A stretch of 45,408 nt of DNA from an uncultured Eubacteriales bacterium (GTDB taxonomy: Bacteria; Bacillota; Clostridia; Christensenellales; Aristaeellaceae). Position 1 is the first letter of the stretch; each line of letters begins with the position of its first letter. The notes under the pieces were generated by a model. That model was given only the letters and a program-made list of their open reading frames with translations, was not told the DNA's origin and searched no databases. The DNA is taken from the NCBI GenBank assembly GCA_902799045.1, contig CADBZH010000022.1:1-45408 (forward strand), written 5' to 3'. The translations under genes and the position numbers were made by a program. Shown here piece by piece: positions 1 to 7,500 of this stretch.

Positions 1-255
1 GTGGCTGTAGTCCTTCAGGATGAAGGGGTCAATCCAGCCGAAGGCCGCCGTGCCCGCGCCGAACATGATGCCGAAACCGATCAGCCAGTAAAGCGGCGTA
101 CCAATGCAGAAGTCCATCAGGTTCTTCATCAGGATGTTGCCGGTGTTCTTCGCCCTCGTGAAACCCGCTTCGCACATAGCGAAGCCCGCCTGCATGAAGA
201 ACACCAGCGCCGCGCCCAGCAGCACCCAGATCGTGTTGACAGCGGAAAATGTCAT
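1..255 (-). CDS. amt: Ammonium transporter, N-terminal 85 residues (cut by window edge)
   Basis: This is the start of an Amt/MEP/Rh-family ammonium channel, a trimeric inner-membrane protein that imports ammonium to feed glutamine synthetase. The visible part has a first membrane helix (WVLLGAALVFFMQAGFAM) and the family signature AGFAMCEAGFTRAKNT at about residues 23-38. A second hydrophobic stretch follows (PLYWLIGFGIMFGAG). The start ATG at 255-253 is preceded by an AAGGAAGGAG ribosome site, and the gene runs off the left edge. There is no cleavable signal peptide. It has its own promoter and a leader hairpin and lies downstream of asnB on the same strand. Identity is secure; the function of the full protein is inferred from the family. 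Confidence 0.93.
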   Translation of the reverse strand, partial: MTFSAVNTIWVLLGAALVFFMQAGFAMCEAGFTRAKNTGNILMKNLMDFCIGTPLYWLIGFGIMFGAGTAAFGWIDPFILKDYSH

Positions 256-283
256 CTTAAACACTCCTTCCTTGGTCGATTCC

Positions 284-337
284 AAAACAAAAGCGCAAGG
301 GCGGCGGTGAGACGAATCTCACTGCGCACCCTTGCGC
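284..337 (-). promoter_or_regulatory. Terminator-like attenuator hairpin in the amt leader
   Basis: On the minus strand a 9-bp outer stem (GCGCAAGGG with CCCTTGCGC) encloses a second hairpin (GTGAGA, TTCG loop, TCTCAC). The tract TTTTGTTTTGG follows directly. It begins about 10 nt after the predicted transcription start and precedes the amt ribosome site, so it can stop transcription before the gene. The arms ATTCCAAA and TTTGGAAT flank it and can pair with each other, which would give an alternative outer stem that includes the T tract. glnA has a leader of the same design. Confidence 0.7.
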
Positions 338-354
338 CATTTGGAATTGCGTGT

Positions 355-383
355 ATTTTATGCTTGTCCATGGGTTTTGTCAA
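355..383 (-). promoter_or_regulatory. amt promoter (TTGACA-17-TAAAAT)
   Basis: On the minus strand the -35 box TTGACA (383-378) is separated by 17 bp from the -10 box TAAAAT (360-355). This is a near-consensus vegetative sigma-A promoter. The predicted start is near 348. Confidence 0.8.
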
Positions 384-400
384 GTTGAGAAATGGTTAAT

Positions 401-517
401 GACAACCCCTCAGGCCGCACCGCGGCCAGTTCCCCTTACACAGGGGAGCCTTCTGGGATTCTGCAGCACATGCCTCCCCTGTGTAAGGGGAGGTGCCCGC
501 AGGGCGGAGGGGTTGTC
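401..517. repeat. 117-bp palindromic intergenic repeat abutting the asnB stop codon
   Basis: The element is bounded by inverted ends GACAACCCCTC and GAGGGGTTGTC. Internally it has the paired arms TCCCCTTACACAGGGGAG and CTCCCCTGTGTAAGGGGA. It starts one base past the asnB stop codon and ends 18 bp before the amt -35 box. It belongs to the same broad class of CTCCCT/GAGGGAG repeats as the copies at 3819-3982 and inside gltB. It may also fold as a terminator for asnB. Confidence 0.75.
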
Positions 518-2101
518 TCAAACTCCGCTGGCCCCGTAGTTGCTCAGCACCCTTGCCGACGGATCGTCCACGTCGCAGCCGGGCCAGGTCTTGTTGGGCA
601 TCCAGAAGTCCGCGATCATTTTCGCTTGGCCGGGATAGTATCGCTCGAACAGCTCCCGGTACATGAGGCTCTCCTTGGTGAACGGGCGGCAGTAGTCGTA
701 TCGTGCCGCCTTTTCGGCACACTCGGCGTCGGTATAGGTGCGCTCGGCCAGGGCCTTGAGGTCGGAGACCATCGAGTGCCCCACCGCGTCGGAGAAGGCC
801 GCCTTCTGCCGCCAGAGGATCTCATCGGGCAGGATGTGGTCGTCGGCAAACGCCTTGCGAATGAGGTATTTGCCCATATCGTGTCGATTCATCTTCAGCT
901 CCGGGTCGATGGACATGGCGTAGCGCACGAACTTCAAGTCGCCGAACGGCACCCGCGCCTCCAGGCTGTTCACGCTGATGCAGCGGTCAGCCCGCAGCAC
1001 GTCGTACATGTGCAGCTCGCGGATGCGCTTCTCCGCCTCCTCCTGGAAGGCCGCGGCGCTGGGGGCGAAGTCGGTGTACTTGTAGCCAAATAATTCGTCG
1101 CTGATCTCACCCGTCAGCAGCACCCGGATGTCGGTGTGCTCGTGGATGTACTTGCAGACCAGATACATGCCGATGGAGGCGCGAATGGTGGTAATGTCCC
1201 AGGTGCCCAGCAGCTCCACCACCGTGGGCAGCGCGTCCAGCACATCCTTTTCGCTGATGATGACCTCGGTGTGGTCTGAACCGATGTAATTTGCGACCAT
1301 GCGGGCGTACTTCAGGTCGATGGCGTCGATGTCCATGCCGATGGCGAAGGTCTTGATCGGCTTGTCGAGAATCCTCTGGGCGATGGCGCACACCAGCGAG
1401 GAATCCAGCCCGCCGGAGAGCAGGAAGCCCACCGGCGCGTCGGCGTCCAGGCGCTTTGCCACGCCGTCGATCAACAGTCGGCGGAGCTTGGCACAGACGT
1501 GATCCTCGTCCCGCATGGTGAATTGATCCACGTGGGCTGGGTCAGCGTAGCGGACGAATTCTCCGTGCACCCAGTAGCATCCCGGCGGGAAGGGCTTTAT
1601 TTCGTCACACAGGCCCATCAGGTTCTTGGGTTCGCTGGCGAAGGCGATGTGACCATCCGGCTGATAGCCGTAGTACAGCGGACGGATGCCGATGGGATCC
1701 CGGGCGGCGATCAGCTTGTCTTGTTCGCCGTCGTACAGGATCAGCGCGAATTCCGCGTCCATCGTCTTGAACATTTCTACGCCGTATTCCCTGTACAGCG
1801 GCAGCAGGATCTCGCAGTCTGACGCGCTTTGAATGGGGAAGCCCTCGTCGATCAGGCGCTGCCTAAGCGGCCGGAAGCCGTACAGCTCGCCGTTGCAGAC
1901 CACGTAGGATTCCCCCATCTGAAACGGCTGCATGCCCTCCTTCGTCAGGCCCATGATCGCCAGCCGGTGAAAGCCCAGATACCCGCGGGGAATCTCCACA
2001 AAGCGGCTCATGTCCGGGCCGCGGGAGACGGTGCGGTTGAAGCACGCGAGCAGCCTGTCCTTGGGGATCGATTTGCCCTCAATGCCGAATATGGAACACA
2101 T
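518..2101 (-). CDS. asnB: Asparagine synthase (glutamine-hydrolysing)
   Basis: The enzyme amidates aspartate to asparagine using glutamine and ATP in the cytoplasm. The protein begins Met-Cys-Ser-Ile-Phe-Gly; the Cys becomes the N-terminal nucleophile of the class II glutaminase domain after Met removal, so the ATG at 2101-2099 is chosen over an ATG three codons upstream. An AAGGCGGTG ribosome site supports this. The N-terminal domain shows RGPDMS, CNGELYG and the usual Ntn-hydrolase pattern. The synthetase domain has the PP-loop SGGLDSS near residue 230 and LTGEISDELFGYKYTD near residue 340. Length 527 residues is close to the E. coli AsnB length of about 554. It sits beside amt, glnA and gltBD, so it is a glutamine consumer in a nitrogen cluster. 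No attenuator hairpin is visible in its short leader. Confidence 0.93.
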   Translation of the reverse strand: MCSIFGIEGKSIPKDRLLACFNRTVSRGPDMSRFVEIPRGYLGFHRLAIMGLTKEGMQPFQMGESYVVCNGELYGFRPLRQRLIDEGFPIQSASDCEILLPLYREYGVEMFKTMDAEFALILYDGEQDKLIAARDPIGIRPLYYGYQPDGHIAFASEPKNLMGLCDEIKPFPPGCYWVHGEFVRYADPAHVDQFTMRDEDHVCAKLRRLLIDGVAKRLDADAPVGFLLSGGLDSSLVCAIAQRILDKPIKTFAIGMDIDAIDLKYARMVANYIGSDHTEVIISEKDVLDALPTVVELLGTWDITTIRASIGMYLVCKYIHEHTDIRVLLTGEISDELFGYKYTDFAPSAAAFQEEAEKRIRELHMYDVLRADRCISVNSLEARVPFGDLKFVRYAMSIDPELKMNRHDMGKYLIRKAFADDHILPDEILWRQKAAFSDAVGHSMVSDLKALAERTYTDAECAEKAARYDYCRPFTKESLMYRELFERYYPGQAKMIADFWMPNKTWPGCDVDDPSARVLSNYGASGV

Positions 2102-2134
2102 ATCACGCACCGCCTTTTCTGAAATTTTGTGCGT

Positions 2135-2164
2135 ATTCTATCACGCTCCCGCCGCCCTTGTCAA
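2135..2164 (-). promoter_or_regulatory. asnB promoter (TTGACA-18-TAGAAT)
   Basis: On the minus strand the -35 box TTGACA (2164-2159) and -10 box TAGAAT (2140-2135) are 18 bp apart. The predicted leader is only about 25 nt, leaving no room for a terminator. Confidence 0.7.
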
Positions 2165-2268
2165 TACGGAATTGCAATTAAGAATTTGTAAACTTGCAAA
2201 ATTACATATTATTGTGCCAGATAATGCGCACAATTCGCATTTCCAATTCATTTAACATTCAAAACCCC

Positions 2269-2298
2269 TTGACAGCCTGCCCATGGATATGCTATGCT
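2269..2298 (+). promoter_or_regulatory. glnA promoter (TTGACA-18-TATGCT)
   Basis: The -35 box TTGACA (2269-2274) and -10 box TATGCT (2293-2298) are 18 bp apart, with a predicted start near 2305. The region is AT-rich against a GC-rich background and divergent from the asnB promoter. Confidence 0.65.
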
Positions 2299-2311
2299 TT
2301 GGCTGTGACAA

Positions 2312-2352
2312 GGCAAGGGCGTCGTGTTATGCGACCCCTTGCCTCTCTTTTT
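2312..2352 (+). promoter_or_regulatory. Terminator-like attenuator hairpin in the glnA leader
   Basis: GGCAAGGG pairs with CCCTTGCC, then past a bulged C, GTCG pairs with CGAC, giving about 12 bp; TCTCTTTTT follows. It starts within about 10 nt of the predicted transcription start. Flanking GACAA (2307-2311) and TTGTC (2355-2359) can pair around it. Two more GC-rich hairpins (about 2358-2390 and 2393-2425) lie before the ribosome site. The layout matches the amt leader: an AAGGG..CCCTT stem, a T-rich run ending in GG, and an outer pairing arm. The site would let transcription of glnA be switched by an antiterminator. Confidence 0.65.
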
Positions 2353-2444
2353 GGTTGTCGCCGTGCTCGCCACGGCGGCCCGGCGACCCGGCCAACGGCC
2401 CTATCGGGCCCGTTGCCTGACCAGATTAATTCGGAGGTACAATT

Positions 2445-3798
2445 ATGAGCAAGTACACGAAGGAAGACATCATCCGCCTGGTGAAGGAAGGCGACGTGGA
2501 GTTCATCCGCATGCAGTTCACGGACATCTTCGGCCAGCTCAAGAACGTGGCCATCACCGCAAGCCAGATCGAGAAGGCCGTGAACAACGAGATCATGATC
2601 GACGGCAGCTCCATCGAGGGCTTCGTGCGCATCAACGAATCCGACCAGTACCTGCGGCCCGACCTGGACACGTTCGCGATCCTGCCCTGGCGGCCCCAGC
2701 ACGGCAAGGTGGCGCGGCTGATCTGCGACGTGTACAACCCGGACGGCACCCCCTTCATGGGCGACCCCCGCGGCACGCTGAAGCGCATCCTGAAGAAGGC
2801 CGCCGACATGGGCTACAGCTTCAACGTGGGCCCGGAATGCGAGTTCTTCCTGTTCCAGACCGACGAGCAGGGCCGGCCGACCACCACCACCGGCGACGAG
2901 GCAGGCTACTTCGACCTGGGCCCGCTGGACCACGGCGAGAGCACCCGGCGGGAGATCTGCATGGCGCTGGAGCAGATGGGCTTTGAGATCGAGGCCAGCC
3001 ACCACGAGGTGGCCGCGGGCCAGCACGAGATCGACTTCAAGTATGCTGACGCCCTGACCGCCGCCGACAACATCATGACCTTCAAGCTGGCGGTGAAGAC
3101 CCTGGCCCAGAAGAACGGCCTGCACGCCACGTTCATGCCCAAGCCGGTGTTCGTTCATGCCCAAGCCGGTGTTCGGCATCAACGGTTCGGGCATGCACAC
3201 CAACATGAGCCTGTTCAAGGACGGCAAGAACGTATTCGCCGATCCGTCCGACAGCCGCGGGCTGAGCAAGGAGGCCTATTCCTTCATTGCCGGCATCCTG
3301 AAGCACGTGCGGGGCATGGCAGCCATCACCAACCCGCTGGTGAACAGCTACAAGCGGCTGGTGCCGGGCTATGAAGCCCCCTGCTACCTGGCCTGGTCTG
3401 CCAGCAACCGTTCGGCTCTGATCCGCATTCCGGCGTCCCGGGGCATGGGCACCCGCGTGGAACTGCGCTGCCCGGACCCGAGCTGCAACCCGTACCTGAA
3501 CATGGCGGTCTGCCTGGCGGCGGGCCTGGACGGCATCGAAAAGGGCCTGACGCCGCCGGAGGAAATCACCGAGAACATCTTCGCCATGGACGCCGCCACC
3601 CGCGCGGCCAAGGGCATCGAGAGCCTGCCCGGGACGCTGCACGAGGCCGTGAAGTGCCTGAAGGCCGACGAGGTCATCTGCGAGGCGCTGGGCGAGCACG
3701 TGCTTTCCCAATATGTCGAGGGCAAGGAAAAGGAATGGGACGCCTATCGGACGCACGTGAGCAGCTGGGAGATCGACAGGTATCTGGTGATGTATTGA
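2445..3798 (+). pseudogene. glnA: Glutamine synthetase type I, frameshifted by a 22-bp tandem duplication
   Basis: Glutamine synthetase joins ammonia to glutamate with ATP and is the entry point of nitrogen here. The ATG at 2445 follows TCGGAGGTACAATT. The first frame reads normally ([19 protein letters not shown]) up to [10 protein letters not shown], then a perfect 22-bp duplication shifts the frame. The second frame resumes at [18 protein letters not shown] and continues through [17 protein letters not shown] to the stop at 3798. Removing one repeat unit restores a continuous 443-residue protein, exactly the usual length of Firmicutes type I GlnA, with no other damage visible. The lesion is therefore recent, reversible, or an assembly error. 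As written, the product is a 309-residue truncated protein with a foreign tail. Confidence 0.9.
3131..3174 (+). repeat. Perfect 22-bp tandem duplication inside glnA
   Basis: Bases 3131-3152 are repeated exactly at 3153-3174. The unit encodes FMPKPVF; since 22 is not a multiple of three, it shifts the reading frame by one. Confidence 0.97.
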
Positions 3799-3818
3799 GA
3801 TGGACGGGGGAGCAAGCT

Positions 3819-3982
3819 ATTCAGTCCTCCCCCAGGGACTCCCTCAGTCTGGCCTTCGGCCAGCCAGCTCCCTCAGAGAGGGAGCCTGGACGGGAGCCTG
3901 TAGAGTACATTTCCTCATCAAAAGCCTCCCTCTCAGAGGGAGGTAGCCCGCGCAGCGGGTCGGAGGGAGTGTAGGACTGAAT
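3819..3982. repeat. 164-bp palindromic repeat between glnA and the ANTAR gene
   Basis: Outer ends ATTCAGTCCT and AGGACTGAAT are inverted copies. Inside are several CTCCCT/AGGGAG arms, including AGCTCCCTCAGAGAGGGAG and GCCTCCCTCTCAGAGGGAG. A segment near 3880-3902 is the inverted near-copy of a segment inside gltB (5998-6020, one mismatch in 23). It may also end glnA transcripts. Confidence 0.8.
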
Positions 3983-4060
3983 GGTTGCCCGGAGAAAACG
4001 CTTTCTAATTGTTCATCTGTTCAGCATTTCTGATTCAACCAGCCGAAGGGAGGCGGTCCC

Positions 4061-4582
4061 ATGCCGAGAATCATCATCGCCGGCGCGTCGGAAGCCAGCC
4101 GGACGCAGCTGAACCGACTGCTGACCGCCTCCGGCTTCGGCGTCTTTCGCCTCTGCGCCTCGGAGGGCGAGCTTCGGCGAACGCTGACGGAATGCGAGGA
4201 CGGCATTGTGCTCATCACCGGCATGCAGGCGGACGACATTGCCGCCGACTTCGAGGGCTGCTTTCAGTTCCTGCTGATCGCGAGGCCCGAGGCGCTGGAG
4301 GCCTGCGAATCGCCCTGCGTGTTCAAGCTGGCCTATCCCTGTCCCGGCAGCGCGGTGATCGGCGCGGTGGAGATGCTTTGCCAGCTGCATGCCATGCGCC
4401 TGCCCCACAGGAGCGGCGGGGACAGGGCGTTGGTGGAGGATGCGAAGCGCCTGCTGATGCGCCGCGAGGGCATCGACGAGCCCACCGCCCACCGCCATAT
4501 GCAGCTCTACGCCATGCGGCACAACATGAAGATGACGGACTACGCTGCACAGTTGTTACAAGGGGGTTCCAACGATGGTTGA
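4061..4582 (+). CDS. ANTAR-domain antiterminator with degenerate receiver domain
   Basis: ANTAR proteins bind nascent RNA hairpins and prevent terminator formation. The C-terminal part (about residues 120-168) has the ANTAR pattern: AKRLLMRREGIDEPTAHRHM followed by a basic/aromatic helix and MTDYAAQLL. The N-terminal 110 residues look like a receiver fold (IIIAGASEASRTQLNRLL, then GIVLITGM). The acidic pocket and phospho-accepting Asp expected at those places are absent, so control by phosphorylation is unlikely. The start follows a GGGAGG site. The stop overlaps the gltB start by 8 bp, indicating co-translation with gltB. Its place between glnA and gltB, near leader terminators of amt and glnA, suggests it senses nitrogen status and switches these genes. 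That link is inference. Confidence 0.85.
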   Translation: MPRIIIAGASEASRTQLNRLLTASGFGVFRLCASEGELRRTLTECEDGIVLITGMQADDIAADFEGCFQFLLIARPEALEACESPCVFKLAYPCPGSAVIGAVEMLCQLHAMRLPHRSGGDRALVEDAKRLLMRREGIDEPTAHRHMQLYAMRHNMKMTDYAAQLLQGGSNDG

Positions 4583-7500
4583 CCAGCAATATCCACTCTA
4601 TCACCCGGAACTGGAGCATGAATCCTGCGGCGTCGGCGCGATCGTCGACCTGAGCGGTCGCGCCACCCACCGCACGGTGGATCAGGCGCTGACCATCGTG
4701 GAGCGCCTGGCCCACAGAGCCGGTTCGGACGCCCTGGGCACCACCGGCGACGGCGTCGGCATCATGACCCGGCTGCCCCACGAATTCTTCACCGCATGGG
4801 CGCGGGAGGAAGGCATATCCCTCGGCAAGCCCGGCGACTATGGCGTCGGGATGTTCTTTTTGCCGGAGGACGAAGTCGGGGTTCAAAACGTCTGCCGGAT
4901 ATTCGACCAGTTGGCGGTGTCGGAGGGCATGAAGGTGCTGGGCTGGCGCGACGTGCCCTGTCACCCTGCCCAGCTGGGCGCGGGAGCGCGGCGCACCATG
5001 CCCCGCATAAGGCAGTGCTTTCTGAAGCGGCCCAAAGATGTTCTGTCTGATATTGATTTCGACAGAAAGCTGTATCTCCTTCGCCGGGTGTTTGAAAAGC
5101 AGGACACAGACACCTACATCTGCTCGCTGTCCAGCCGCACCGTCGTCTACAAGGGCATGATGCTGGTTTCCCAGCTGCGCTCCTTCTACGACGATCTGCA
5201 GGACGTGCGCTATGTCTCGTCCATGGCCATGGTGCACTCCCGCTTCTCGACGAACACCTTCCCCAGCTGGTCGAAGGCCCATCCGCAGCGGATGCTGCTG
5301 CACAACGGCGAGATCAACACCATCCGCGGCAACCACGACCGCATGAAGGCCCGGGAGGAGACGATGAAATCGGCGGTCATGGGCGACAGCATGAAGCGGG
5401 TTTTGCCCGTGGTGAACCCGAACGGCAGCGATTCCCAGATGCTGGACAACACACTGGAATTCCTGGCCATGAACGGCTTTCCGCTGCCGCTGGCGGGGAT
5501 GATTCTGCTGCCCGAACCCTGGCAGGGAGAGAAAGAAGCCAAGCCCTGGCACGACCTGTACCGCTACTACGCCACGATGATGGAGCCCTGGGACGGCCCC
5601 GCCGCCATCCTCTATTCCGACGGCGACAGCGTGTGCGCGTCGCTGGATCGCAACGGTCTGCGCCCGCTGAGGTGCGCCCTGACGGACGACAGGCGGCTGA
5701 TCCTGTCCAGCGAGGCCGGCGTACTATTTGAAGAGAACGCACACATCCGCCGCCGCTGGAAGCTGAAGGGCGGGGACGTGCTGATGGCGGATCTGCGCAG
5801 CGGCGAACTGATGGAATCGGAGAATTTGAAGTCCCGCTTTGCTGCGGAGCATCCCTATTCCGAATGGGTCAAGAACATCATTCATCTGGAGGACCTCCCT
5901 CCGTCGCCCTGCGGCGACACCTCCCCCGAAGAGGGAGGCGAACTCCTTCCGACCCGGCTTCGCCGGGCTACCTCCCTCACAGAGGGAGGCGATATAGGCT
6001 CCCGTCCTGGCTCCCTCTCTGAGGGAGCTGGCAGCCGAAGGCTGACTGAGGGAGTTGAGGGAGCTGGCAAGCGCAGCGCGACCGAGGGAGTCTGTGACGT
6101 GGAAACCCTCTGCAAGGCCTTCGGCTACGCCTATGAGGACGTGCAGGATGTCATCCTGCCGATGGCGGAAACCGGGCAGGAGCCCATCGTGTCCATGGGC
6201 GCGGACGAACCGCTGGCGGCGCTGTCGAAGGTCCACCCGCCGCTGTACGATTATTTCAAGCAGCGCTTCGCCCAGGTGACCAACCCGCCCATCGACGCGC
6301 TGCGGGAGGCCTGCAAGACGGACTGCTCCATCACCATCGGCGACGACGGGAACCTCCTGTCCCATGATCCCGACAACTGCACCGTGCTGGAGCTGCCCTC
6401 GCCGGTGCTGACGGAGGCGGAGTTGCGGCGCATCCGGGGCATCGACCATCCGTCGTTCACGGTGAAGGAAATCTCCCTGCTGTATCCGGACAGGGCGCGG
6501 CTTCGCCAGGCCATGCGGGGCTTCTTCGCCGCCTGCGACGCGGCCTGTGCGGATGGCGCGAATATTCTGATCCTGTCCGATAAGGGCGTGGACGCGGACC
6601 ACCTGGCCATCCCGTCGCTGCTGGCGGTGTCGGCGCTGGAGCAGCACCTCATTCACATCAAGAAGCGCACGAAGGTCTCCGTCATCCTGGAGAGCGGCGA
6701 GCCCCGCGACACGCATCAGCTGGCCATGCTGATCGCCTACGGCGCGCGGGCGGTGAACCCGTACCTGGCCCACGCGGTCATCCGGGAAAAGCTCTCCGGC
6801 GAAGCAATCGGCAACTACGACAGAGCCCTGACGGCGGGCGTATTGAAGATCGCATCGAAGATGGGCGTGTCCACGCTGCAGGCCTACCAGAGCGCCCAGC
6901 TGTTCGAGGCTGTGGGACTGGATCGGCAGTTCATCGATCAGTATTTCACCAACACCCCCTGTTCTCTGGGCGGAAAGGGATTGCACGACGCGGAGGCCGA
7001 CAGCCGGTATCACCACGATCAGGCGTTCCTGAACCCCGTCCAGGCGGGTCTGACCAGCGTCGGCAGGCACAAGCTCCGCACCGGCGAGGGCGCCGAGGCG
7101 CATCTCTACAGCCCGAAGGTCATCCACCTGCTGCAACAGGCGGTGTGGACAAACGACAGGGCGAAGTTCGACGCATACGCGAAGCTGGTGGAGGACGACG
7201 GTCCGCGCACCCTCCGTGCCATGCTGGACTTCAACTATGAGGCGTGCCAGCCCGTGCCTCTGGAGGAGGTGGAGCCGGTCGAATCCATCGTGAAGCGCTT
7301 CAAGACCGGCGCGATGTCCTACGGCTCCATCTCCCGTGAGGCGCACGAGTGCATGGCGAAGGCCATGAACCGCCTGGGCGGCAAGAGCAACAGCGGCGAG
7401 GGCGGCGAGCTGCCGGAGCGCTTCGGCACGGAGCTGAACTCCGCCATCAAGCAGGTGGCCTCCGGGCGCTTCGGCGTGACCCGGGACTATCTTCTCAGCG

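Noticed and set aside
284-337. Classical ANTAR double-hexaloop target in the amt leader
   Set aside because: The inner loop is a TTCG tetraloop on a perfect stem, and no second hexaloop with A1 and G4 is visible.
2305-2444. Glutamine riboswitch in the glnA leader
   Set aside because: The hairpins do not show a recognisable glnA-motif core; a terminator-type attenuator explains them better.
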